64,000 bases of DNA. Origin: Gymnogyps californianus. Lineage: Eukaryota > Chordata > Aves > Accipitriformes > Cathartidae. Below the pieces are notes generated by a model. The model had not been told where the DNA came from and ran no database searches. It saw nothing but the letters and a program-made list of their open reading frames with translations. The stretch lies in assembly GCF_018139145.2 (NCBI RefSeq), contig NC_059477.1:37392502-37456501 (forward strand). The letters are read 5' to 3'. Shown here one piece after another: positions 36,181-49,000 of the stretch. Numbering within the stretch: position 1 is the stretch's first letter; each line of letters opens with the position of its first letter. The translations under genes and the position numbers were made by a program.

Positions 36181-39100
36181 AAACTTGCATCATTTTATGA
36201 AGGGAGCATTTTGTGAGCCCTCGTATTCACTGACAGATGTGGCACACGATGGTGTGTCAGATGTTCCAGACCGACCTCGGTGTTTAAACTCAGAACCAAA
36301 GATAATTAAATATTAGTGCACTTAATAAAGTTTACCCAGCATCGATTATAGTTTGATGGCAAATATAGTTTATGTGTTTGTTAGAGTTACAGATTAATTT
36401 TAAAAGGGATGAGACTCATTTGTGGTTTCACAATAAACAGATGTTAGCTACACTTTAATAATTTAAAAAGCAGGCTTAAAATGGTTATTTACGTTTTAAT
36501 AGAGAATTAATTTGGCTGTAGTATTGAACCACATGCTGTTGTCAAAACAATAGGACAACCAGTTTTAATGTTTTGTTTTGTTTTAGTTTGGTCATTGAGT
36601 GATTTTTTTTTTTTTTAGTTGGTAGGTTACTGTTGTGTTTTTTCCTTAATTAAGGTTATAACCAGCATGCATTATAAAAATAGATTTTTCTCCATATGAG
36701 TTACTGATGAATAAATATAATATGCAAACTTCAATTTTTGTAGTGATAGCAGAGATGGCTAGCTTGAGAGTTTCTGCAAAATTTGAAAAATTTTAACTGA
36801 ACGGTTTTGAGTTGCATGTTTCAGAGCACTCATCTGGTTTGAACTTGGATAGGTTTATCTCCTTCTTTCTCAAATATTATCTTTATTATTTGAAAACATG
36901 TGCTAGTTCCACTAGCAAAGCTTTGTCCAATCCTGGCATTATAGATTTCAGGTAAAAAGATTTAACGTCAGTTTGGATTTCAGTGATGGCAAGGGGTTTT
37001 TGCCATGGGTTTCGGCAGGAGTAAGAATTTCTTATACCTGTGAGTCAGCTGCCCTCTGTTGGTTAGTTCAGCTTTGCTGTGATTTCATTTGTGTTTCTTG
37101 TGACTTCGGGTGGGATGGATGGGAAGAGCCTTCCCTGAGTCCCACCTGCCGGTCGTGTGCTTGAAATCAGTGGGGTCCTTCCAGTAATCCACCTCTGCTC
37201 CATGCGAGGTGTGACTGCTGTGAAATGCTCAGCTTCTCTTAACCTTGCTTTTAAGTTTTGGATTTCCTAAATAACTTAGTATGTAATTACAGTGTTGTCA
37301 TTGAACAGTCTTAATTGTTTCTGAAACAAAAATTTGTTCCTGGATTTTTGTAAACCCTTTTCTTTAAAATAATGTTTTAGAATCATTAATAAAAATTGTG
37401 AAATTCATTTTTACTTGATGAAAATGGTTTGCTATAAAATCACGTAGAAAATGTCCTATGCCACATTAGATAAAAACTGCGGATGTCTTTCAGATAGTCA
37501 GAAAATTTTGCGGGAGCTTGAGAATTGGACAGTTGTTATTAATTAGTATGAACTTTGGCAATTAGAAATGCTAAACCAAATAATATCTGTCAGCTCTGCT
37601 GGTCAGTCTACATTGAACAATTTAGTCCACCATCTGTTAAGCTTAGGTGTCCTTTATGCTCTTATAAGTTAGTTTTAAATTATGACTTTGAGTTTTAAAT
37701 TATTACTTTACTAAATAAAGATAAGAATTTTTCCTTTTTTGAGTGACATTATGAGGTTCATGAACTTTCTAATTAACTACAAGGCATAAAGATATTTTCA
37801 TTCTTGTTCTGAAGAATCTGAGTAAAAAGACTAATGTTGAAAAATAGTAAGGTTTAGCAGTCTCTTCTAAGCAAGACTTTGAAAAGTAATGAAGACCTAG
37901 TCATATGCTACTTTTATAATGTCTTATTATATATGTTTTTAACTGGTGAAAATACTCACTATACATTTGTTTATGCTGTTATGCAGTGTTCTATTTGAAA
38001 CATGGAGTTTAGGTTTTTCATTCAGTTTCCAGCGTCTAAGAAGACCTGTGCTCCTCGGTCCGTGCTTTCAGGTAATGCAGCTGCGGTGGCCAGACTTTCC
38101 TGAGGCACCTCATTTGGTTTTGGTTTTGGTGGGAATGCTTAGTGGTCACTAAGTCCAACATATGGCCCTTTATGAGTGTGCAAATTTTCAAAATTTCTTA
38201 AAATAAATCCAATCTGTTGCTTTAATTTAAATTCAGTGTACTCTCAAGTGGCCATCTGGAACATATATTTGTATATGTAAATCATTCTTCTGACAGCTAA
38301 GTGGTACTATCTTTGCTGCTATTAATCCAATTCTTAAGGGATTGCTCCTTTGTAACTAGGGATCCGGACCTGGATCAAAACATGCGTGCCGACTTTTTAT
38401 CCATCTCGTACATGATGTCGTCTTTGAGAAGTTAAATCCTAGTTTTAAATCCAGATTTTAAATCCAAGTTTTTATGTAAATCTGTATCCTATGTCAGGCC
38501 AAGGTATATTAATTTTTGTTAATGTAATGCATATTTTTGATAAAACTACAGTACAACAAACCAGCATTTTAAATTCTATTTTGGTTAGCATGTAGTTTAG
38601 TTAGAGTCTGATTTACAGAATTTAGTCATGTTGCTTTTTAGTAAGGCTCAGATCTTTTTAATGCTTGCTACAGGACGGAGGATTTCGCTCCTCTGGCTAG
38701 TCACAGAAAGGGGCTGCAAGGTGGTGCTCCCACCAGGCTGCCAGTTTGCCGCCAACATTTCTAAATGCATGGACATTGATGTTCTTTTTTCATGTTGCTT
38801 TTCCCCAGCTAGTAGCTGGTTGTAAAGTTGGATAGTAAATAAACAGATTTCTATTTGTTGGAACACAAACATCAGTGAGTACTTTAGCAACTAGAGTAGC
38901 AATGGATATTCATTAGAAAATCCATCAGAGAAATCAATTATACTTTGAGTTTGTCTCGTTGAGAGAATGGAAGTACTCGGTCCGTGTAAACCAGATATTA
39001 CTCGAGTGATCAGCAGGTGGGCAGACAAAATAGGCTTTAATGATAGTCTCACAGGTGACTAAAATAATAAGAAAAGATTAATTCTCTATTCTGCGTGTTC

Positions 39101-42100
39101 CCAGAGCAACCATTGACAAAACAACTGGTTTTTTTGAGAATAAGATACAGAAGATTGTGTCTTACAGTGCACAGTACGTACACAACTCATCAGTCCTGAG
39201 AAAGAAAAGTGATGATTAAACTCGATTGGATTAAACATTTGCATATAAAAGAGGTTTTTCTTAATATTCATTTCAGGTCAGTGTTTGATAAATGACTCGC
39301 AGATTTTCATCAGCATTCTCATGTCTTCATTTTTGCATAATAAGTATCCTCTCAGGAGGTGTATGCGAACAGCAGCATTTTCAGCATAGTTACTTATCAC
39401 ATAGGAAATTCTAAGTACAAGTTGTATTTGGGTCATATCTGCATGCTCACCTCAGAAATTAATCCCAGCTAGAGGAAGAATAAATATTTTTTTAACTTAA
39501 TTTCCTTGTTTTCACCCTGTCATCACAATGTAGCGTACCACCGTACCTGAGATCTTGGCAAGGGAGGGCAACACAGATGATTTCTTAAGTCCTTCAGACA
39601 CCACTAAAATGTTTACTTGTTTTGGAGTAAAATGTTCATTTTATACAGGTTCTTTTACTCTGTATGCTATAGCTTTTTTAAAAAAAATATTAATAATCCT
39701 TTCTAACAAGTCCCACTGCCTGTTAGACCGTGTAGAGTCCTCACAACACTGATTCTATACACCTGATTTCTATGCACCGGAATGAAAATTGATTTGTAAT
39801 CAAATCAAAAGAACAATCAGTGCCTGGCAGGTATTGATTTTTGTGATGGCGCTATGTTTAAAACCGAGGGTATGACTCTTTTCTTTCCGTTCCTAATGAT
39901 GTTAAGGGAGTTACTTCATCTTCATGTCCGGCTGTGCAGAACAGCATCGGACAGTAATTCTTTTCGCAGCACCCCGTATCAAAAGGCTGCGCTTGAGACT
40001 CAGCTGTGAGAAGTTTGTGTACGGATCCAGGCTCTACACGGCTTATTTCTTGTTTCTCCCCCGTGATACACAGTGAATTGTCTGTGCCTGAACCGGTGAT
40101 CGGTACTTTGTGAGTGCTAGGACGTGCGATGCGGCTGCTCTGCGCTGCCTGGCGGCTGCGCTGCCCAGCCGGGTGGAGTTTATGGCAGCTCTTCGCTTCT
40201 GGAGCGTGCCCATAAATCTGTGGCATATTGTGCGACAGCAGATGCAAACACCGGTTTTATGTCCTGTCTTTGAGCTAGTGTTTTTCTAACTACTGTGTTA
40301 TTCTAACCACATGTCTCTGGCCTAACTCTCATCATTTAATTAAATAAAGGCGAATTCCAATTAACTTTTAAGACACCTGGAATTGGCTCTGCTTTTTTAG
40401 AAAGCGGTATTAATTTACACAGTATTTCCCTTTTTTCTGTCTATTCAGTGAAGGTGAGACCTTTGATCCAATTCATCTGTAAAGCCCTACAAAGTGGCCT
40501 CCCTATAGAATAGCCAATTGTTTCATATACCAGAAGTTTGCATATTTTTGCTGGATTGTGATCTAATTTGCAGACTGGGTAACAGATGAAGTTTGACTCT
40601 GAAAACGAAAAGATAATTTTTTGGCTCGAACCGCCGTTTATCAATGGAGTTAATAATGAAAGGAACAATCAGTCTCCACATGCTTCCCTGAAATGTGTCC
40701 AATAGCATTTGCAATACTATTGGAGCATCTTTTAAATGGTGAAATAAGGAACACTCGTTTCTTAAAAAAGGTTTTGTGTGTTGCAAATGGGAAAAGTACA
40801 AAAGTATGGAGCATGTCTCAAAGTCACATGAATGTAAAATGCTCTCTGGATTGGATTGCAAGCATCTAAGGGAAAGGAGTACGCTTCCCAGGAATGAATT
40901 ACAGCAGAACCAAGTGAGGCCAGAATAACCTGAGATAAAGTAATTCTATTTAAAGTACAACTATTGTCAGAGGTCCGTGCTTTATGTTTCCTCAGTTTAA
41001 ATTGTAGCTTCAGTTACAGTACTGTCCCTCCATTAAGCTTTGTGGAAAAAACCATTTATTTTTAGTTCATTTTAATTATGTTGTATAACTTGCAGTGTGT
41101 AAAGAGGTAGACTTTGCTTAGGGAAGACCTCCACTTTTCAGTTTTACCATGTAAAGCTGTTGCTGGCTTTTATTGTTACATTTGATGTGTATAAGGGTAA
41201 CTAAATCATGAAAAGTAACCTATCTTTCCTAATTTGGTAGGAGGTAAATTCTTCTGTTAAATAATAAGCTTTTTCCTATTTCCATTAAATTTAATTGATT
41301 AAAACTCCTAATGGCTTGTATGGAAACCAAAATGGGCCACTTCTGTGATGCTTCCAGCTGGCTTCCCATGCCAGCCTTGCTCGGTTCCTAAACTGAAGCT
41401 GTCAGCACTCAGTGTTGCAAACAGCACTGACTGGAAAAAAAGAAACATTTCTTATCTAGAGGCAGTTACTAAGAACAAGTTTGTAGGTTGTTTGTTTGTT
41501 TTTTTAATTATATTTTGTAACAAGCTGTAAAAAACAGTTTATCTTAATAGCTTTACATTAGTCTTTGCTTAAGTCAATTTATCTTTTCTTTGATATCCCA
41601 GCACTACCTAAACCCAGTTAACAACTGCTAAAGACAAAACCCAATTCATTACCTACTTCTAGTCAAAGATCACTTTTTCAGTGGTCTTGAATTTAATTTG
41701 TATTTAATTCGAGGTTTCATTAAGATAATTGTCTCTTTGGGTCACTCCTCTAATTGAAGATTTGCAAGAAAATTAATGTGTGATCACCCATGGAAGAGGG
41801 GAGGTGCAGCAGATATCACACCGCCTCATTCCAGGTTCACATGTGAAACGCTCATGGTATTTTCACAGGACTTAGTTCTCTGTTATAGTCACAGAAATTG
41901 CAGGCAACTGTATTGGCCAGTTGAAAACTTTATTAAACTCTGCCTTGGCATTAGGCAGATGATCTGCGTTACTCCAGTGAAAAGGCTGGCCAATCCTCTC
42001 CTGTTTAAAAACCTTGTCATTCGCAGGCTGAGTGGATGGGTATTTTTTTCTGTCTTGTCTTTGCTGAAGTTTCCATTAGTACTAAAAGCTCTGCTCTCTG

Positions 42101-42859
42101 GTATTTTGTTGCCCTGCAGACTTTATAGAGAGAAAACATCTCTATTCTCTAATGATAAGAGAGCCATCCCTCGCAGCTTTCCGTTTCCAGACATATCAAA
42201 CCCTTTTAGCCTCTCTTTGCAAGACAGGAGCTTCTTTCTCACAGTCACCCTCATGTTTCTCTTCTGTATTTGTTTCTGTTTGAATTTGGGAAACTAAGTG
42301 TCCGGATTTGTACACACTAAACCAGAGAGGGTCTTAGCAGGGCTTTGTAAAACACTGGTAATTACATCCTATCTTGTACGGAAATTCTAACATAATACCT
42401 TCCTGGATTGCATTTTCTTCTGTTTTATTTTGCAGCCACATCACATAGTGTTTCATCTTGTGATGCCCTCCTGTCATTTCCCAAGGCTGATTTTTTTTTT
42501 TTACTCTCCAAATATGTGATCTGCGCTCTGTACTACTGAACTGCAACCTCTCCCCGGTCCAGGTGCCATGCGGTTCTTGCTCCACACCGTCCCACTTCTC
42601 TCTGCGTAAAGATGTCATTTAGCTTCTTGTCTTCAGTGAAATTTTAACAGGACTGTAGCTATTTGTGTGCCAGTATAATTGGTGAAATATTAACCAAGAC
42701 TGGCTCTAAGACCAGTCCCTCAGCAGCGATGCTAATAACTTCCCTCCAGGCTGACATTCCCCATTTAATGTTGCTGTTACTGTCCTACCTCTAGCAGTTT
42801 CAGGCCAATTTAAAATTTTTGTACTAATCTCCCATCTTCAATTTAACTAATAACTTCTC
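36181..42859 (+). other. THSD7B: Intron, largely unique sequence
   Basis: AT-rich intron DNA. A T14 run lies near 36603 and a slightly GC-richer patch at about 39900-40240. The longest open frame (41776-42297, plus, 173 codons) has no recognisable domain and no splice or promoter support. No gene or RNA is called. Confidence 0.6.
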
Positions 42860-43070
42860 AGGTGACGCGACGTTAAAGCTTTACCAAAATCAGACAGCTG
42901 AGATCGATTTAATTTCCTTTCTCTGGAAAGTGAGTTTTCTTCTCTAAGAAAGATGACAGATCAGTGTGCCTTACCTGTATTAAACCCATGTGGTATTTTC
43001 CCCCAAATTCTTTTAGCTTCACTGGCTTTGATTATTCTTTCCTTAAAAATTGTTCTAAAGCTTTGCTGCT
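42860..43070 (-). mobile_element. Old CR1/L3-clade LINE fragment, antisense (end of the RT region)
   Basis: The plus strand has, in order, 'ttaaagctttaccaaaatca', 'cctttctctggaaagtgagt', 'aaagatgacagatcagtgtg', 'attaaacccatgtggtattt' and 'ccttaaaaattgttctaaag'. The same order occurs in the antisense of old CR1/L3-type LINEs, where 'aagctttaccaaaatc' reads in reverse as reverse-transcriptase coding sequence. It is a decayed fragment with no open frame. The identification rests on remembered consensus wording. Confidence 0.55.
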
Positions 43071-46000
43071 GCTGAGCTTAGAAGAAGGAGCTTTTAGTTG
43101 CTCTGATCATTTTTTTTCTCTTTAAATATAGATATGACATTTATTATTTCTGATCGCATGATATTGTTCGTGTCTTGCTTGATTTATTTAAACTTGCTAC
43201 CCCACGTGAAATTTCATATGCCAATTCTTTCACTAGTCTGGATGGAAATTACTTAGTTCCTCATTTTCAGACATTTTGTTTCTTGAGATATGTGTTCATC
43301 TCAAGCATGATAGTTTCTGTGTGGTTATCATCATTGACTTCAGTGAGAATTGAAGCATGTATTCATGTAATTTGGAGTTACCTACTGTCTTTAATCCGTA
43401 CTCCAGCCTCACTGTGTGGTAGCTCTGCTTCTTTGCAGGTTATCTCTTCATGTAGCCAACAAATCTTTCATCGCTTGTTTTAATGTCTTCGGAAGCAGCT
43501 CCCTTGGCTGGGCTTTGGTAACTGCCCCTCGCTGCCTCCTCCGCTCTGCTCCTCGGCCATTCCCGAGCTCGAAGGTGGGGCTTCTCTTTGGGGCTTTCTT
43601 CATCTCCACGTGAACTCTGTTATCCCTACAGGACTTGTTCTGTCTGTTGGTCTCCTTGACAAGTGAGGGCCAGGCATGCTGCCTTCGAGTTTTTTCTTCT
43701 CACTTGAGGTATGGATCCCTCATATTGGGATGCCTCGTATTGGCATCTCTTACTGAAAAACTCCGCTCTCGTTCCCCAGGCAGATCTTTCAACCTCGTGA
43801 TTAGTGACTTCCTGGCGGGTTCCCTCGCTGTGCAGAAGTTGCCCTTTTGAAGCCGAGAGCTGTGACTGAAAATGCCAGCCTGCCTTTTCTACGGGTTTTG
43901 TGAACGTCAGTGAATACTTTAGAATCGGCATATAATCACATACTCCAAATTTATTTTTATAACCAGCGCTTTTATTCCTCTTACGTATCGAAATGAAATC
44001 TAGAATAGCATCACCTTCTTGTTTCAATGGCTGAATTAACCTGTCAGTGACTGCTTTTGGGAATATCTGGTTCTAATATTATTATTAGCAGCATTGTTCT
44101 CCAATAAATGAGAAGTCTTGTTAAAAAATAGCTCTCTAATAACACTGCTTTTATATTAAAATCCAACTCTGGAGGTCTGTGGCATGTTGCCCGCCATCAC
44201 AGTGTTACTGTTTGGTCCCCAGATAATTTCAGCCTGGTTTTGATAAACTTCTTCAATAATTTAATTCACTGAGTCTCGTTTACCTCTCGCTCTGGTGAAT
44301 CTCCATGACTTGAGGTAAGTCCCTCCTGATTTATGTGTCTGTAAGAAGAAACTTAAGCTAGCTAAGTGTCATCTTTATTTAAAGCCTTACAGAGCTGTGC
44401 TGTGCTGCTTTTCAGCAGGTAATGCAAATGTTTGTATTTATTTCCTGATGCATGAATTGTAATTTGCTGGGAGGAGTTCAGATTTTTCAGTAAAACAACT
44501 AAAGGAGTATTTTAATATAAATTTTGAATTAAAATGTGTGTGTATATTAGGATGTACGTGGATATACACTGAAAAGATATCAGAGAAAAAAATGAAAGGG
44601 TGAGCTAGGTTGAAAGTACAATGTGTACTTATTTTGATTGTCCTAAATATACTCATTTAATAATTTCATAAATTCAATAAGAACTTTCAGTGGTCATTTG
44701 GAAGGAAACACACATATAAGATACTGAGATGACTTAAATCCTGTTGAAATGTGCAGAAACTTATAGAGCAATTCAGTTTGGTTTCACTGAATGGACAGCT
44801 TTGTAGAAGCTGAAGATGCCTTCCTCCTCTGGCTTTTTGGTATTGCCCTTTGGCCAAGGATTTGGTCATGCATTCATTTATACTCAGTGTTCGACCTTGC
44901 CACTCTTTAGCCTTAAATTAAACATAGGTTTAAGAATTCAGCTGCAAGTATCATCATGGGAAATGCAGAGATGTTAGCAATTGGTGTTTAACGAGTGATG
45001 TTTTGCACCTTGTAATTAAATAAAATCCAGGAATGTTTGTTCACATGAAAAACAAATAAGAATGCATGATGCTGGCCAGGAGGTCACTGAGAAAATTAAT
45101 GAAGAGAAAAATTTTCTTAGCGGTACTATGGAAAAATGAACTTTATAACTTAATGGCCTGGATGCTATTACTGAATACAGTTTTTAGCAAGCAAATACAA
45201 ATACATACAGATTTATAACAGATAGCATAGAAAAGTTTAAGAAGAACTTTCAGCCATTAGTTTGTGCTCTTTGTTCTCTGAAAATGTTCACCTTTGGGGA
45301 CGCTAGCTGTGAGTTCAAAGATAATAAAGACAAAGGCCCACACAAAGAGTTTTCAAAAAGGTCTTCATTTATAAATAGTGCAAATCTAGGAAAAAACCCT
45401 TCTTTTTTCCTGTTGTAAAATACCATTGTCATTTTTTTCCCACTTAGCCCCCAAGCTGCTGAACGTTGAAAGGTCAGGCTTGACGGACTCGTTTGGGAAT
45501 ATGTGGCCACAGAGTAGTACAAAATGGACGTCAGTGGCAGTGTCTCTGTTCTGTCTCGCCTATCTGTCTGTCTCAAATACAGTGAAATGGCAGATTATCT
45601 GCAGCTGGAACCGTGGTCCTGTCTGCATATTCATTTCAGCTCTGGTCTTCTACCTCAGATTCTCATTAGACAGCCCAGTCATTTGGTATGGTGATGGGTT
45701 TCAGTAAGGACACTCATACACTAAATTTTAGCTGCACCCAGACAGGACTTCACTGCTAAATAGCAGTGACATTCCTGAAGTGAGTGCTCCAGATTGGATA
45801 ACAAGTTTGAAATAGGAGAGACCATGGTTATGAAGGTGTTTTCTAAACTGTAGATGTGCTACCTAAGAGTTACACTTCTTTTATTCCTCACCTTAAAGGT
45901 GTTTCATAGGACTTACTTCTCCTTTAAGCAGCAGGTAAAGGCCAATTTCAGAGGAATATGGGCATCTTTTACAAGAGAGAACCTATGTATGGTAATGCTG

Positions 46001-49000
46001 CTTATACCGAGTATTAGACAGACATGAAACTATTATGCAGAACTAACAGATATACCCTGATAAGGCATTCAGATCCTTGCCTAAACAACAGATGAGAAAA
46101 TCTGATCAGATCAGACTGGTTTAGATAAAAAACTAATGAGCGTGAAGACTAAGTAATGACTGCCAGATTGGGTTCATTGTTTGTACGGTGCTTTGGGCTG
46201 AAAAGTTGCCATTTATATGATATGTGACGATGACAGCTTTATTAAAAGAAGCATTGTTTTGGTCCCAGTACAAATATCACAAGTATCCAAATCCCCTGAA
46301 CAACTGCATTCTCTTTTTAATTTGCAATTCCTTTCATTCTTCGTGACTCTTTTAAATTAGTGAAGCATTCTTCTGTTTGTCACATAAAATACACTTTTTT
46401 TTCTGTGCATCAACTCTTACCAATAGCCCAGACACTTCAACGTAACACAGAAGGGGATAATAGGCTAAATTATCCTTAAGCAATAGCAGTTGTAACTATT
46501 CCATGTCGTATTGTGGTATGTAAATTTGATTCTTTGCTGGGTCCCATGGACATGTCTTCATTTTGACTACTGGAAGGCACAGTAGGATAAATGGATTAAA
46601 GTAGGAGAACTAGCTCTTAGCGCTATTACTTATCAGTTTTATGGTAATGCCTTCACTGATGTAGTTGCTATATATACACATCAGACAGAGTTCTTTCCCA
46701 AAAGTGGTTGCCTATCAGTATTGAATCAAATGTAAAAAAAAAAAAAAATCACAAAACAATGGGAAAGGATCAAAGAGCAATGAAAAGGGTGGTAGTGCTG
46801 AGATTGTTTGGTCATGCAGGTTAACAGTAGACATAATGGGATGGTGATGCTATTTTTGCAATGTTATTTTTTGAAAGAACAAGTACAATAAATAGCAGCC
46901 AGTATTACCGAGAGCCATGCCACCTAGATGTCATGTCTGGCTGGTTTTAGGAGGGAGAGGTGATGCTTACAGCAGGAGCGGATCTTGAGAAAGTACTGAG
47001 CACTGGGAAAGGGAATGATATTTCATATTAATTCCAGTTAAGTGTTCCAGGGGGATGACATAAAGAAACGGAAGTTCAGACATGAGTGCTCCTCGCTGGT
47101 GTCATTGACAGAGCGAAGTGGGGACAACTGAAGTGAGAGTGAGATGGGCTAAAATAATGTGTTGGCTGGAGAGGAGCACTTCAGATATGACAGTGTAAGT
47201 GCTAGTTGAAAATGTAAGTTGAAGCCATGGGGGAGATAAAATTAGCTGTGGACAAGAGAGGAAGAAAGAAAAGCAGGCGAGCTGAGGGATAGCTCTCCTG
47301 TGCCCCATAAAAAGGAGGATAAGTGGAGGGAGCAAACTTATGAAAGGCATAGCAAAGAGACAGCTAACTCCTGTTCTCTATATAGTTATTCCTCGGTGCA
47401 ATATATATATAAAATAGTATGTAACATCTTTGGATTAGAGACCAGCTTTTTTGTTCCTTGTTTGAACCTCAGGCTTTTAACACCATACAAACACAAATCA
47501 CGAGTGATGCACTCTGGCAGGAGCACTACACCTAGATGGTAGGTAGTACACATGCTCTTGCTGGTCTGGCCAGCCTGGGACAGTGATTTTGGATGGCAGT
47601 TTGTGTCTGCTGCTGATGTTCCCACGCTGGAGAGTGCTCCAGCAGGCAGGGACGCACAGCTTCTGCCTTTGCAGATGGAAGTACCTCTTCAGGGAACATT
47701 TCCAGCTAGAAGGAGGAGGGAGGGAAGAAGTTCATCATCACCAGCAGGTGGGAAAATTTGCTACTGGCACTTAGCTCATAACTTTAGAAAGTTTGACCCA
47801 ACCTGGCACAGACCTGTGGCATGACCATATGCTCTCCCTTATAGCATTGCACCCTCTAAGTCTCAATGAAGCTTTTCTTATTAGAAAGGTTAGATTACTC
47901 ATTTTTTAAGTGTTTTCTTGCCAGGTTATTCATTGGTATGGAGCGTGGAGAGAAGTGAAAACATGAGACTGATGGGCAAGCTGCAGATGTAGGTGAGGGG
48001 GCTGTTCCCAACGGTGGCGGTTGGCAGGAGCTTTCCCTGTGCCCGAGGGAGTGGGGACCAGCCGCTTGGGCACGGGGGACCGAGACGGTGTTGCATGAGG
48101 GTCAGGCAGGAGAGGCTCTGCAAGGAGCCAGAATTGGCATTCCCTGGTGCATGGAAGAACGGATGCTCCCTTCCTCCAGCTGCCCCAAATCAGTGGCCTC
48201 TAAAATGCAGTTGTTCCCCTCCTTCCACCCTTGCCTCCCGAAACTCTCACTGGCTGCTGTCAGTACTCTGTGCCCTCTCTTGGATCCGGTTCTGCTGCTG
48301 CCACCAAATTCAATTTTGCAGCCTACAGAGTTAGGGCGAAATAACTCATTCAATTTTGCCTACATTACTGAGCAGCCTTGGGCTGGCTCGGAAGGCAGAT
48401 GGGTATTTAATTTGACATTTGCGCCTCTGTAAGCTGGAGGAGAGGTTCTACCAGTGTTGCGGGGGCCAGCTAATGCAGGTGAGGAATTGCCAATGGTGGA
48501 CTAATCTCTTGAAGAACAGTAATGTGTCAGGTTATACTCCAGAATTCTCTCTGTGGGATGATACTGCTCAAGGAAATTAAGCCTAAGAGATAATTTGGCA
48601 ACAGTCTTATTTTAAATACTGATTAATGACTATTGCTTTAGTGCAGCTCCTGCTCTACTCATGTGATGTTTTAATATGGCAAAGGAATTATGATTAGTAC
48701 TTTTAGGTTTTTAATGTTCAGATAGTTAAAATGCCCAGTAATAATCGCTCCCTTTAATATTCAGCATAACTATTACAGAGATATAATTGCACTTTGGTGT
48801 TGAAAAGAAGAAACCGGGATCCCAACTTGATCGTGAATGCCTTTTTCTGGTAGCTTAAATCAAATCCTTAAATTTCAAAGTCCTTGGCAGCAAGTTTTAA
48901 GAACTTTAATTAAAAAAGAAGTCTTCCATAAATAAATCAAAGCTGAAAGACTAAAAATCGTTAAAGGAGTTACTGCAATAATTGCAGTAAAAAGTATGGT

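Noticed and set aside
36973..37164. Cysteine- and tryptophan-rich frame that could suggest a TSP1 exon
   Set aside because: The spacing does not fit WxxWxxC or CxxCG, and no plausible acceptor and donor pair frames it.
41776..42297. Open frame of 173 codons, plus strand
   Set aside because: Hydrophobic stretches come from T-rich sequence. No known domain, no conserved motif and no splice framing.
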